DNA of 47,789 bases from Penium margaritaceum (GCA_023375785.1 SZWC01001166.1:258400-306188), one strand, 5' to 3'; numbered from the stretch's first letter, positions 29,902-42,267 are shown. Made by a program: numbers and translations. Notes: generated by a model not told the origin, from the letters alone.

Positions 29902-30262
29902 GCAGCGTGGTGGAGTTTGTCCTGGATACAGAAGCGACTGGGAAGGGGCGCGAGTTCGACTCGTCCCACGAGGCAGGACGTGCCCCCCCCCTTGTCGAGT
30001 CCGCTATCTCACGAGCTACCAGCACATGGGCAGGACGAAGGTGGAGTGCGTAGATGACTCATGCTATAAAGACACAATTCTAAACACGCACATCAGCCAG
30101 ACGTGGCCGGTGCCGGCAGAGAAGGTCATGGAAGTGACGCAGTCACCTGCATGCTTCATCGGGCTCTCGAGCTTGAAGGGCAAGGGTGGGACCAAGTTCA
30201 AGATCCTCAGTCTCAGCGTCAGCTTCGTGTCCGGCAGTCCGGAGGATGCAAGGACTGCCTAG
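29902..30262 (+). CDS. SGNH-hydrolase-like gene, terminal exon (frame break)
   Basis: After acceptor GTGCTTGCAG the frame continues GSVVEFVLDTEATGKGREFD to a C9 run (29983-29991), where the open frame must shift (one base too few or two too many). It then reads VRYLTSYQHMGRTKVECV, a cysteine-containing middle and KFKILSLSVSFVSG, with TAG at 30260. The YL-x-SY-x-xMG-x-(A/T)-x-V-x-C motif is characteristic, to my knowledge, of the C-terminal beta-sandwich of plant/algal SGNH (GDSL-like) family proteins. Either a sequencing error in the homopolymer or a real disabling indel explains the shift. Family assignment is from memory of motifs. Confidence 0.58.
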
Positions 30263-31685
30263 ACTCTGCGGTCCAACACAAAGTTGGTAGAACTGAAGAT
30301 TTGTGCAACGTCTTACAACCCACATTTTGTGTAGTTTGTCAATGGCTGCAGTGTGACCGCTCTCAACGTGCACTAGTCAGACGTGGTTAGTGGGCGGTGA
30401 CCTGAAAGAGGATCCTCAAGATGTAGTTCATAACAGATTATTTCCAGTTTTGAATCGAAACGTTTGTGGGACACAGCTGTGATATTTGTATTCACTCCTC
30501 TGGATGATTTGTCCACCTCTATGCAGACCTGCAGCACTCTTCTTCCTTTGGGTCGAAATACATCTTCCAAACAAATGTCCTGAACTTGAACACGAAGCCA
30601 ACAATCCCGGATGATCCACAGAGTTAGTGCTCCTCATCAGTGCAGAGGCTCATGTATACCAGCCCACCAACATGCAATGTACCTGGACCTGGAAATCAGA
30701 CATGCGCCTGGGATAATATGGACATTACTAGATGTGACATGCTCACAAAAATTTGATACACAACATTCATGTAATTAGTGTGAGAGCAATGTGTGCTATC
30801 ATTCTCAGCAGTAGATAATGTGATTAAATAAATGGATGTATGAAGCTATTGGAGCAAGCGATACAACCGACCGCTCTGACATGCAGATTGAAATAATCCT
30901 TTTACGGCATAGAAGCCCATGTTGAACAAGACATGAGCTCTGGTGGTGAGTGGATGAATTGCAACGCCAAAATTTGGGCAAGTGTGGAATGCGGAAACTA
31001 AGAACAAGAGAGTACAATGAGCCCCACAGTGGGCTTATGTACTGTGGACTGTTGGCTAGCCCGCCACCCTCTGTCATTCCTGCCACACCAAAATATACGA
31101 ACGTGGATTGTACACACAATAGAGCGTGAAAACAAACAAGACCGGTCTCCTTAGGCACCGGAATAGGTCACCGAGTGCCCGGGTCTCGAGCGTCAAGAAT
31201 ACAAAACATGGATGAAACATATCAAAATCACACGGTAGCATGCTAGAACCACTGCCATGAGAAAATGTTAAGGAGTTTCCTAGCCTTGCTGTGACTGACG
31301 CGGCAAATCCTTCTACGCAGCAGACACACTCGCATGCAAGCAGGTTCATGAAACAGCAAGGGTTGGGCTAGGGAGACGCGTATAGTATCATAAGCTTCAA
31401 AAGCTTTAGCATGCAAAGAGAAGTAGCAGTCACAAACACATAACGCAAATACCTGTCGTGGCACATGGCAGGTGATGCACACAACTGTACAAGTTTGTAG
31501 TAATACCGGTCAAAGAACATTGTTTTGGCTGTAACTCATCTGAATGCAGGAACGTCTAAACCTATCAATGTAGAGTCTCGAGCGGGACGCAAGGACTGCA
31601 GGCATGCACAAGTCTGGCAACGATCAGTGGATACTGAATGCAAAAAATGCAAATCGAGCTCAAAATCTTATCCAATGAGAAAACT
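30263..31685. other. Intergenic or 3' flanking, no gene recognised
   Basis: About 1.4 kb between two convergent gene ends (plus-strand stop at 30262, minus-strand stop at 31686). Only short frames without domains; presumably both 3' UTRs plus spacer. Confidence 0.5.
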
Positions 31686-31820
31686 CTACATATTGTCGAG
31701 TGCACTAGGCACGCCATGGTAGCTGTCTGGAAGCTCCTGGTGGATGGGACCACCATCTGACGCTGCCTTGGTGCCAGTTGGGTCCACATGAGGGATCTGC
31801 ATGAGCATGGACATGACCGA
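31686..31820 (-). CDS. Terminal exon of an unidentified minus-strand gene
   Basis: 45 codons on the minus strand after acceptor TTACTCTTACCAG: SVMSMLMQIPHVDPTGTKAA, then SDGGPIHQELPDSYHGVPSA, LDNM and TAG. It reads like a conserved C-terminus, but I do not recognise the family. A second minus-strand frame is also open, so the reading frame is not certain. A candidate preceding exon (31870-31917; acceptor TTGTTGTTTCAG, donor AT|GTAAGC) is present, but its phase does not join this frame cleanly. The copia remnant at 31975-33420 would lie in the upstream intron or 5' flank. Confidence 0.4.
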   Translation of the reverse strand, partial: SVMSMLMQIPHVDPTGTKAASDGGPIHQELPDSYHGVPSALDNM

Positions 31821-31974
31821 CTGGTAAGAGTAAGTTGTACAAACAGATGGGGACGGCTTACATCTCAATACACCCCCATGAGCCGATGGTGCGTATGTCC
31901 AAATGAGTACTGAAACAACAAAAGTGTGTCAAAAAATGCTCAACAATCCATTAACACACACATCCCACTCTCAA

Positions 31975-33420
31975 CTACCCTCAGGCAAGGGGCGAAGCCC
32001 GACACAATGAATGGCGATCAAGAACTTCAAAAATGCTAGCTCCTTGGTTAGCAAGCCAGTCCGTTGCATGTCAGTGTCGAGCTAGATGACAGAGATCACC
32101 TATCGCTCCACCAAATCACACACGAAAAGCGATGTTCATTGGTATGTGCTTCGTGCGTGCATGAAACAAACCAGATCTCTGTGCAGTGACAAGAGCACTC
32201 TTGTTGTCCTAGCACAGAATGATACAAGGAATAAACTAACGCAATCCACAAAACAGCCATTGTAGTCACATTCCCTGAACAGTCCCAGCGCTCAGTGCAA
32301 CATTAGCTACTGCTGATGAGCTAAGTACAATGCAACCCGGCTTGGCGCTACGCCATGAAAAAACTGCGCCACCCAGCACAAACATTTAGCCAATATGACT
32401 GCGCCCATCAGGGTTCCAGGCCCAGTCGCAGTCCATGTAGTGGTCGACCACCACCGAACACTGTCGAAGAAAGCAGAGTCCAATGTACTGTGTGAAATCC
32501 ACGTGCAGTGCCATTGGCATAGCCGTGTGAAGGACTCTCGTCCGAGGACAACTGTGCGAGGAGATTAACGGTGAAGGCAATGTCGGGTCGTTTGGTCGTT
32601 GCCAAGTACATGAAAGAGCTAATGAGGCGCAAGTATAGGGTCACGTCCACTGTCTCGCCTCGTTGTGCATGATCGTCTACCTCCAATGCATCCCTCCCTT
32701 CAGGTTTCATGGAGATGGAGGCTGTAGGAACTGCACTAAGGAGGACAATAAAAGGTCTTCCACAACGCGGGCGTTATGTGCCTGCTGGAGCAAGAGTGCC
32801 TGTCGTCGATGGTGTGCACGATTTCCTTCACGAGGAAAACAGCTACAGGATCAAGATCCTGTAGGTAGCTTGGAGGGCTGCCTTCGCGTCCTTTTTGGCC
32901 TCCATTGAAGGAGACGCGACCAGGAGTTTGTCGTACATAGACCAGGATGACAGTAAAGTCCTTAGCTATCTGTTGGAGAAAGAGTAACGGATCGTTGTCA
33001 CTATGCATGTAGTCGGTACATGTCAGCGTGTCTATGATATCCTAGTTTAAGCATGTCGGTGACTACTTCTGACTGTTTAAGGTCCTATCCAAGCGCCAGA
33101 CCTTGTCACCAACCTGGTCGTTAGACTTTAGATCCCCTCCTTCAGAGTTCCATGGAGAAACACATCCCTCATATCCATCTGGCATATCTCCCAGTTGTGC
33201 TAGCGACTATCCCTAATAGAGCATGTGCGGTGGTCATACGGCCAACGGGTGGAAAGGTGTCAGTGAAATCCACACCCTCCACATGTCAGAATCTCTTCGC
33301 CATCAAGCGGGCCTCGTAGTGACCTAGTGCGCTGTAAGGCTTCACCTTCTTGCAAAAGAATCGCTTGGCCTGTAAGCCTCTGGTAGCGAGGCCTGCCATT
33401 TTCCTTTCCAACAAAAGAGG
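31975..33420 (-). pseudogene. Decayed copia reverse transcriptase/RNase H (third family)
   Basis: On the minus strand from about 33420: KVKPYSALGHYEARLMAKRF and VDFTDTFPPVGRMTT match the RT fingers. Then come CFS-E-like, VGDKVWRLD (cf. KVCRL), ILVYVRQ at the YVDD site (catalytic Asp pair lost), VDVTLYLRLISSFMYLATTK with RPDIAF, DWAWNPDGRSH, and RNase H traces (VALSAGT, FMHAR, LLTKEL). Many stops and frameshifts. It differs from elements 1 and 2 and is much older. No LTRs identified. Confidence 0.85.
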
Positions 33421-35197
33421 AGTCTCGGACAGCCTATACAAATCCCCAAGAAAACATCTTTTCAAGGAATCGCGAATCCATCAATTAAGAAGCTTGTGAT
33501 TTTTTGGCAAGAAATGTGACATGCATCATCAAATTGATACAAAAATGCATCAAAATTGCCAAACGTAGTGAAGTAGAAGCACACTTTAAAAATCAACAGG
33601 TGGCTTGATTGTGGCGTGGTTTGCCGGCCTAGGAGGCTCCAGAATTTATTAACACATTTTCCTTCCAGAAACCCCAAATACGTGGAGCAAGGAGGCCCAT
33701 CACATAAGTGGTTGGCCGGTCAAGGAGGCCAGTTAAGGCATGACTTGCTAGTCAAGGAATCCGATTAAAGCAAAACTGGCCACTTTAGGGGGCAATCATC
33801 TACTTTAGGGAGGCCATATGAATTTGTGCATGCTCCTGTTTTCTAATAATGATTACATTGAAGGATCCTTTTGTGTTATTGAACCGCGACAGTTACATTG
33901 TCAGGTCCCTGTGTGGTCCTTAAGAACCAAACGTTAGTTATCCTCCTTTCATTACAAGGATTGAAACATGCACACTAGATAAATTTTCTTCTCTTTACGG
34001 ACCACAAGGATCACTCATCCAAGCTCAAATGGATTACTTCCATGCCCATGATCAATTCTTGAAGGAGCACTTCTACCTTATGCCCTAGTAGTCATCATTA
34101 TATACAAAGATATGCACAATATCAACTTTAAACTTCTCACAAACAATATCTTCGCAGTTATATGAACTTTGGGATCCGTAGAACTATAAGAACTTTATTG
34201 TATTTGGTTGATCATTTAAACTACACTGCCAATTCATCTTACAAAAGAAAAAGTCAAACATATCATCTTCCTTGATTGATAAAATAATATACAATCTTCC
34301 CTTTAATTTCTAGTAGGGCCAAATAGTCCTTCTATCCATTCCGCAAGGAGGTAGGTAACGTCCTACTCGATGCTTAAACATTAGGACTCTCCTATCCGAC
34401 GGCTAAAAACTAATATTAGATCTCCCATTCGCTTCAGCATGCTCAATCAGCGGCATGCACCGCCGATCAAGCGAAGTAAGGGGGGGCATGTTGCATCCCC
34501 CCTCGCGATTGTTGCTCACGATTCAGAATCGCAATGGAGTGATTACCCCTTTTTTTATACAGACCCCTCGCATGATATAGGGTTTTGCATCGTGTGAGGG
34601 ATTTGTGTACCAAAACGTATGAAGCAATAACTTCCTCACAATAAAGCAAAAATGTCCTTGTTTTGTTTTTTTTCCTTTTGGACATGCAAACCCCCTAGTT
34701 TATCTCCTAAATCCTCGTCAAACACTACCCCACATTACATTAGGATTTTAGGGTCTAAGTGTTGTGCGGGCTCTTGCTTACCCTCGCAATGGTAGGACCC
34801 AACAGGTTCCCTTTCAATGCACGGGAAGTCTCGGACCCCGCATGCAAACCACACGTTAACCCCCCCAAATAATCACAAAACCCTCAAATGAGGAGCTTGT
34901 GATTGTTCAAAAAACTTGTCGATATGAGCATGTCAACGTTGCATCCCATGTAGTGTTGCCATGCTTCTTCTTCTCGATGTTTGTGGGTATAGTATTGATA
35001 TTCTCAAGACAGCGGGTAGGGAAGTCTTAAAATCCTTTCCATTAGAAGAAGTGTTACTTTTCTCCCGGTCGACGGGGAGGGCATTCCCACTTTTGGATTT
35101 TGTGAGTAAACCCTGCATGTACCGTTTCCAATAGCATAACAAATAATTTATGTGTCTTTTACCACCACAGTAATAATATGGAGGTTTGTGCAAAATT
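33421..35197. other. AT-richer region, no gene recognised
   Basis: About 1.8 kb with noticeably lower GC than the rest of the window, short frames only. A minus-strand frame at 34933-35220 has a PPYYYCGGKRHINYLLC segment vaguely like a zinc knuckle; too weak to call. Confidence 0.5.
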
Positions 35198-35234
35198 GGT
35201 TCCCATAGAAGGTGAGTCACCTTCTATGGGAACC
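35198..35234. repeat. Perfect 37-bp palindrome
   Basis: GGTTCCCATAGAAGGTGA (35198-35215), one central G, then the exact reverse complement (35217-35234). 18-bp arms with no mismatch. Not part of any recognised element. Confidence 0.97.
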
Positions 35235-36594
35235 TCTACCTCTTCGGTCTTCATTCAATACTTCCCATTCAAGAAAAAAATGAAACATTATGGGTGTGTT
35301 TTCCACCTAATGACAGGTGTTATTTTGTGTGTTTTATGTCTTTATGTTGTTTTCAGTCGTAAGGCTTGTTTGGTGCTTAGCCTCCTTGCCTTAACCACTC
35401 CGATGTAGGAAAATATTAAAAGGGATGAAAAACATCATAGGGGAACTTCTAAAAAACGTCGTTTCGGTTCCAAAATGAGTTTCGTCGTCCATCCACTTGA
35501 TTAAGAACTCGGGACAATGTATACAAAAGTAAATTGATGTTAGGATGAATTTTGATGAATCAAGATAAAAGTATTGATGTGTTTGAGAGTAACAGGTGTT
35601 AAATCAACACTTAAACCTGCATCCCAATATACCATTTTGAGGACTGGGTTCATTTCCTGGGCTTGTTTGGTATTAGGGTTTCCCTCACGAGCTCATGGGG
35701 TTACGACCTTGGTCTGAAAAAGCCTTCGAGATGGATCTAGGGTTGAATATTGCCACAAAGAATCACCAATGCGCTGTCCGCTCGACGTTGTCACCCTCTG
35801 AGTTCCCTGAAATTACGGCAAGAAACCCAGCCATAGTCACTCGGCAGAATGGCATTGTGTCCCGCTCTCACCCCATGATGTCATCCATGCACCATCCGTC
35901 AACGCATCTGCCGCCTCTCATGTGCCTCTGTAGTGAGGGACTGGCCTAGAGTCATGCGCCAGGTATCATGCCGCATGGATTTGTTCCCTCACATTGTGTG
36001 GGCAAGCCATAGACGATGCACTGACCATCGACATTTGCAGCCACTGTTGAATGAAGGTACTTCCAGCCAAATGTGTGCCACTTTCCAACGTTGATCCCAT
36101 CTTCTAAAACATCTGATCCTTCTCCCCAACCCCTCCTTTTCTCTCAAATACCGTGGGAGAGAGCAGGAGTCAGGACTTGGATCACGGGACTGTTTTTTCT
36201 ATGTGCCCCACATTGTTGTGAGAAGAGTCGTCGTGGAAGTTAGCAGGGTAAGCTCTTGCCGGGATGAACTCTTGCGAGATTGAGTGATTATTGTTCAATG
36301 AATTATCTTGGCCTGGAGAGGGTCGGCAGCAGCCTCGTGTGTATCTCTGCTCGTGCTCTCTTCCCACCGCTACTACAGGCACTGCTGCTTCTGGTACCGC
36401 TTGTGCCGCTGTGCCACTCTTGTGTTGCTGCTGCTACCTATGTCGATTCCGTGATTCATTCTTGAGATGCCATTTCCAGTGCCTATTTTTCCTTGCATTC
36501 TCGGCGACTCTGCACTGCTGCTTGCACATGTTGTCCATCCCATCTTTTTTTTTCAGAACAATATTTCTCGTATCACGGGGCTCGGGGCATATTA
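35235..36594. other. No gene recognised
   Basis: Contains an open 84-codon plus-strand frame (35695-35949) with no domain, and a CTG/CTTC-rich stretch at 36350-36440. Nothing with splice or homology support. Confidence 0.45.
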
Positions 36595-36640
36595 TCGGCC
36601 AAGGACTGGTGGTAACGTGACGCTACCAGTCCCCGGCCGA
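36595..36640. repeat. 46-nt hairpin
   Basis: TCGGCC pairs with GGCCGA (outer stem). GGACTGGTGG pairs with CTACCAGTCC (inner stem, one G-T wobble) around a 10-nt loop TAACGTGACG. The two stems are separated by 2-nt bulges on each side. Confidence 0.8.
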
Positions 36641-38098
36641 GGTAAGGGGTGATAACCTGAGTGGAATCCCTGACCATAGGTTGGTGCCAGGCCGGTGTAC
36701 CAAATTCGTTGCCACTGTGCTGTCTTGTGGGTTCTGACTGACAGGTTCGCGTGTCGCCATGTGACGCTTGTCGAGAAGCATTATCATTAGCTGTAGCAGG
36801 AGCATCATTGGCATGGCGGACGACATGAGGTCGCAAAGGAGGCAGGGGAGGGAGGAGACGAAGCTGGCTATGAGTGGACTCGGATGTGGAGGGATGGCGA
36901 GGCAACAAATTCAGGAGATACAAGTGAATCAATAGGAAATTTTGGAGGAGGAAAGAAGGGAGGAGATGTGGATGTAACTGGTTGAAGGAGAATGTAAAAG
37001 AACAGTTACCCTTACATTGAGATACATGGGAGGGAAGAGAAAGGCAAAGAAACAAGGCGAATCACTTCAGGTTGCATTTGCTTGTCGTTGCATAGCCGCA
37101 TCAAGCATTCCACGTTCGAAAGTTGGCTCCTTCATTAGCTTGTTCTATCGCACACCCGCATCATGGCAGTCTGGTGTCGTGGCTTTTGTGACAGACCCCG
37201 ACCAATTGTCCACCCGGTCACCGAGCCACAGCCCGGTTTTTTACCTTCTACCACTTTCTCCGCGTCGACTGATAGCTTACAACATTGTAGACATTCCGAT
37301 AAGCCTTCACTGCTGATATGCCAGACGATAATCCTCCATGTAAGATTTTCACACTCCCGGATTCCAGTTACCGTCCATTTTGCCACTCCCTATGTTGAAC
37401 TGGTGTTATCAACAAACCTGACCTCCTTTATAAGCCATTCCGGTTGAAGAACATGTAACATGCATTGCTTTCCCTGGATGTCCAGAATAATGCATGTAGG
37501 TCTCGTCTTTCTATCTTGGCATGTGTCGGTACATTACAAAAAGGATCCTTTGTTACATGATATTAGGTAAGACATTGTCTTTGGACAAAGCTCAGCATGG
37601 GATTTTGTCAACATTTGTTTCAAACAGAAGCATGGTCATTTTAGCAATGAGGCAATAGTTTGCAGACCAAAAATAGAGAATTCAAGTTCTTATGACGCAT
37701 TGTTAATCAAGCTCAAATGCCCGTGGCTTGTCCTCAATGGGTCCGCTTTGGATGTAAACCAAAATTCAACATCCACATGCCTTAACCGAGCCGTAACACC
37801 ATCAAGATCATGTCAGAATTGAATGTTGCTTGCAATTGCTTGATTTTTGTATGTGCTTGATGTTTGATTTTCCTTTGTGTCAGCTTCTTCTTTTGGATTT
37901 CTTGTGCTTGCTGCTTGTGCGTTCTTTCTAAGGGCATCTGTTTTCTTTGCTTTTTGTTTGTATGAGCTTTCTTCTTGTTTCTTCTCTCTGTTTTCTTCTA
38001 CTTTCTATTTGCTTTCACTCGGTGTGGTGTGCTCTTTTGCCACATGGTGTCTATTGGCCACATGGTTCCTAAGGATCATCTGTCCTTTTTTCATGTAG
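36641..38098. other. No gene recognised
   Basis: About 1.5 kb. A purine-rich segment (36830-37000) and a T-rich segment (37860-38000) but no supportable exon until 38099. Confidence 0.45.
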
Positions 38099-38247
38099 CC
38101 TCAAAGGACAAGTCAACGGAGCTGCAAGACTGCCACTCGCATGAGTCCCAACAACCTCAATGCAGCCTCTGGAGCAGGCCAAGCAAACTATGCAGCAGTA
38201 GCAGCTGTAGCGGCAGGGACGGCGGCAGCAATGACGGAAGCAGCAAG
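38099..38247 (+). CDS. Possible exon, Ala-rich, unidentified
   Basis: Open 149-nt segment between acceptor TTTTTTCATGTAG and donor AAG|GTGTGT. It reads PQRTSQRSCKTATRMSPNNL, then NAASGAGQANYAAVAAVAAG and TAAAMTEAA. Basic start, alanine-rich helix-like end. Splice sites are good, but low complexity leaves it uncertain. Confidence 0.35.
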
Positions 38248-38439
38248 GTGTGTGTTTCATCTGCCTTATTGCCTTCTTCAATCACCCCTTGCCTTCTTTC
38301 TCCATTGTTCAACCCAAACGCCCAAAATATTTATATCAACGTGGTAGTACAAAATGAAAGTAGAGTTCAGAGTATGTGTTGTCCGCTGGCACAGGTCCTA
38401 CTAGGACAATTGACCTGTTAACATGCTCAAAAAACGTTC

Positions 38440-39690
38440 TTAGTGTTGAAAATGACATCGATAACAATGGGAGTACCGACGAAAATAATGACAAAGATGA
38501 AAACAACAACGACAACAACAACAAAGATGATAATGATGAAAATGACGACAATGACAAGTGAGAATACAATGATGACAATGACTTCAACCACGAGCACAAC
38601 AATGACGACGACAATGGCGACGAAAACGTCGACGACAAAACAACAACGACAAAAATGATGACGACAACGACAACAACAACAACAATGATGTTGATGAATG
38701 CAACGGCGATGAGGATGACAAAAAAAGCGGCGGCATTGGCAACTGCGATGACAACTTCTGTGGCAGCAACAATGACGACGACAAAGATAGTGAGGACAAC
38801 GATGAAAACTATGTAAATGAAAATGACAACCACAACGACAATGACAACTGCAATAACAAAAACCACGTCAAATTTGACAAGGTTAGCGACGGTGACAGCT
38901 TCAGTGACAAAGACAATGCTCATGATGACAACAATGATAACGACCATGACGACAAAAATGATGATATTGTCAACAAGAACAAAAGACCAAAGACCACAAC
39001 AATGATGAGGACGATGACGATGGGGACAATGATGAAGATTATTACAATAATGAGAATGATGAGTATGATTATTCATGACGATGGTGATAATGATGATAAT
39101 GATGATGATGATGATGATGATGATGACAATGACAATTATGATGACGAAAACAACAAAGATGATGAAAGGTGCGACGATGTTGATGAAGATAATGACGACG
39201 ACGATGATAGAAACAGGTGTGGTGGCGGCAGTGAAGACAACGATGTCAACAAAGAAGAAAATGAAGATGATGAACATGATGATGAAAATGGATTAAGGAG
39301 CGGAGGAAGATGTGGAAGAGGAGGAGGAGAAGAGGGAGGGAGGAGGAGGAGGAGGAGGAGGGGGGAGAGGAGGAGGAGGAGGACGAGGTGGAGGAGGATG
39401 ACGTCGACGATGGGTCCGGTGATAAGAAAGATAATAAAGGTGGTGGCATGGATGACGATAAAATAACTGTCCAAAGAAACATTGATGACAAGGTTGTTAG
39501 CAGTGGCTCCATGGATGAAAGCTGCGAGAGTGAAAAAGACATTGATGATGATTTTGACGTTGATGTTGAAAATGATGTTGATGATGATGGTGATGATGAT
39601 GATGATGATGAAGATGATGATTACTATGATGATGATGGGTGTGATGATTATGTTGATTATGTTGACGATGAATGTTAACGACAAGGACAA
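38440..39690. repeat. GAY/AAC trinucleotide-rich region
   Basis: 1.25 kb of GATGAC, AACGAC and GATGAT triplets with a GGA/GAG segment at 39310-39400. Plus-strand frames read Asp/Asn/Glu or Met/Thr runs and the minus strand reads Ile/Val/Ser runs. Several frames are open in succession, and no single frame is kept, which argues for simple-sequence expansion and decay rather than one acidic protein. Confidence 0.85.
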
Positions 39691-39779
39691 TCATTGTCAT
39701 TATGAGGATGATGATGACATGTGAGATGTTAGAAGATGACTACGACAATACCAGAAAAAAACACATTCTGTGTCCATGT

Positions 39780-40110
39780 CCATCCCTCCCTCCCTCCCTC
39801 CCTCCCTACGTCCCGTTGTTGCATCCTCCACCATTTTCCCTCCTTTTGTATGTCATAATTCTACCCTTCCCTCCATTTCACCCTCCTCAAGTAATCCCTT
39901 GTCCTCCCTCCTCACGTCTATCCCTCCCTCTACTCCTCTTCCCTTGCCTCCTTTCCTTGGTTACTCCTTCCATCTCTTTCTCCCTCCGTCTCACCGTCCC
40001 TCTCCCCTCATTACCTCCCTCTGTTCCTCTGTTTGTCCCTCCCTTTTTCAGTCCCACTCTTCTTACACCTCCTCCTTACTCTCCTATTTCCCCCCTCTAT
40101 AGTGCTTCTT
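39780..40110. repeat. CT-rich (pyrimidine) tract
   Basis: About 330 bp of CCCTCC and TCCCTCC-type pyrimidine sequence, starting with a perfect (CCCT)n run at 39783-39805. Purine/pyrimidine strand asymmetry; no gene. Confidence 0.85.
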
Positions 40111-40249
40111 CTTGGTGGTATCAAGTGATGGGCGTTACTTCAATATTCTCACTCTTAACTTGGCAGATGATCCACATGCAAACGATTAGTGGTTTTGTCT
40201 TTAACCTTTGTCTCTCACAATATTGGTTCCCTCTCCTTTCTCTCCATAG

Positions 40250-40459
40250 CTGGGACATGCAGGTCTGCTCATCCACTTTGGTCATTCCTTCTTCCTGCTC
40301 AGCAGCCACCACACATTGCACAAGCGAGTCGGAACTTCAATCACACAACAACAGCAGCACGTGTGGATTGATGGTGCCCCTCTGAGGTGTTGGACAACAT
40401 CAGTGGCCGCCTCGGAAAGAGAGATGTGGGCCATCTACGCTGCTCCAGTCCTATCTTGA
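40250..40459 (+). CDS. Possible exon, unidentified
   Basis: After acceptor CTTTCTCTCCATAG, 69 open codons: LGHAGLLIHFGHSFFLLSSH, then HTLHKRVGTSITQQQQHVWI, DGAPLRCWTTSVAASEREMW and AIYAAPVLS, ending TGA. Non-repetitive composition; no family recognised and no upstream exon found. It precedes the LRR-like region and could belong to it. Confidence 0.3.
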   Translation: MGHAGLLIHFGHSFFLLSSHHTLHKRVGTSITQQQQHVWIDGAPLRCWTTSVAASEREMWAIYAAPVLS

Positions 40460-41901
40460 ATCAGCTTGTGTGTGGCTCCAGGTGGTTGAGACAGTGGTGG
40501 GTGCGATATCAGGAATTGTAGAAAAGTGTTTTTTTTTAGCACATGTGGAAGGCGTATCCACCCAATGCTGTGATACATTTCGTGGTATTCACAATGGCAT
40601 GAAGAGCCATACGTGGTGGAGAGAAAAAGTGTTGGGCTTGATGTGCAATTTTCAGTGGATGGTGATGAAGACGTCCTTGATCTGCGCTCGGAAGAAGAAC
40701 ACGAGTGAAGGATAGGACGTGAGGAGGAGGTGAACAACGGTTTTATACAGCAAGGCCATAAGTAAGTGGAAGAAGAGGCGGAAAGAGGAGATGAGGGGTA
40801 GGAGGAGGAGGTGGAAGACAAGGAAGAGGAGGCTGACGAGGAGGAAGATGACATGCTGAACACAAACCCCCTGTATAGCAATCTTGTGCGTCTTGCACCT
40901 CACACATTTTCCAGGCATGCACCACACATCAAGTAACTTGTTTGCAACAAGGTGGAGTCGACGGATGACCTTCCTTTACCTCGAGATTTATGCCCACTCT
41001 CTCATTTCCGGTTTCTTACCTCTCTCTATTGCTAGCTCCATCACCCCACTCCAGAAGAGCTGGTAAGTCTAAAAGGACTTACTTTTCTAGGGATTCGAGT
41101 GTGTTACAACTTTATATTTCAATGCAAGAAGGCAAAAGCAAGGATATAGGCACTGATGAAGCACCTTTTGACAACGGTGATGAAGTTTCCATTGATCTCT
41201 GACCTTTCTCTCAAGATTTACGAGTCGTCGTTTCCTTCCCTGGTGGACATGCCTGTAGGTTTTACGCGGCTCACTCGCTGACGGTGAAACATTGGCCTAA
41301 ATTTGACATGGCGTGTCTTTTGACACCTGGCTTTGCTACTCAACTAAAAGATCTCTCGATTAGAACGAGTTTCATTGCACCGTACAAGGAGGGATCCTTG
41401 AACGCCCTCTGTCTGCTGAAGCGAAAAGTGTACAAGGGCACTGTATCCCTGGCTAGCCTTTCCTCCCTCGAATGGTTATCCATACCATATTTTTTAGAAG
41501 AGATGGCTGCACTCACCTTCATCGGTTCACTTTCATCCCTTATTACCCTCACGTCTCTCAAAGTTGCACGCTTTTTGATGGCAACACTGATCTCAATGCA
41601 CGAGGTGTCAACGATGTGTTACTTGACGCATGTAGAAATTAATCCAGCCTTGTTTGAGCAGTCCACCTAGAGCCTCTCTCCTTTCTCCCAGGTCACACAC
41701 TTCTCCACGATCGAGCCCACCCTTGAAGAGATGGAGGAAGGAGACAAGGATAGAGTGGACGAGCTGCAAGCACTGTCAGAGTTAAGGGCTGTAAGGGAGT
41801 TGAGAGTGAATAATGCGTATCCGCTGACTGCTGTTCAAAAGGCTGCTGCCTTGTCTCACCTCACTTCGTTGGTGTTAGTGGTGCATGGATGAAGCCCTAA
41901 C

Positions 41902-42267
41902 ATGAGCTGGAGTTGGCACTCATTGAAAGATGAGGATGAGGAGGAGGAGAACAATGAGACGAAGGAGGAGGAGGAGGAGGAGGAGGAGGAGAAGGAAGAA
42001 GAAAAAGAGGAGGAGGAGGAGGAAGAGGAGGAGGAGGAGGAGGAAGCGGTGGAGGTTGAAGAAGCAGAAAGAGGAGAAGGTGAAGGGAAAGAGGCTCATG
42101 ATGGGCTCAGTGAGGGAGGCGAAGGAGGTGGAGGGGGAGAAGGAGAACAAAGAGTAGTAAGAGGAAAAGGAGGAGGAAGCCAAGGAGGAGGAGGAAGAGG
42201 AGGACAAGGAGGGGGATACAACAGGAAAGGAGGAGAAGAATGTGGGGGAGGAAGAGACATGTGTTAG
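41902..42267 (+). CDS. Glu-rich then Gly/Arg-rich frame, 121 codons
   Basis: Encodes a run of about 40 residues that are mostly Glu (GAG/GAA), then a GGEGGGGGEGEQ and RGGQGGGYNRKGG tail. Possibly a disordered acidic/RGG-like segment of the LRR-like gene. Equally, it may be a GAG-repeat expansion, because the minus strand is also open. Low confidence as an independent gene. Confidence 0.3.
   Translation: MSWSWHSLKDEDEEEENNETKEEEEEEEEEKEEEKEEEEEEEEEEEEEAVEVEEAERGEGEGKEAHDGLSEGGEGGGGGEGEQRVVRGKGGGSQGGGGRGGQGGGYNRKGGEECGGGRDMC

Noticed and set aside
34730-34760. Telomere-like repeat (TTTTAGGG)
   Set aside because: Single occurrence, not tandem.
38336-39724. Acidic (Asp/Asn) or Ile/Val-rich proteins
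   Set aside because: Many mutually exclusive open frames on both strands over GAY/AAC triplets. No single frame persists and no domain is visible.
40115-40135. Primer-binding site (TTGGTGGTATCAAG)
   Set aside because: Only partly matches the tRNA-iMet complement and no LTR end precedes it.
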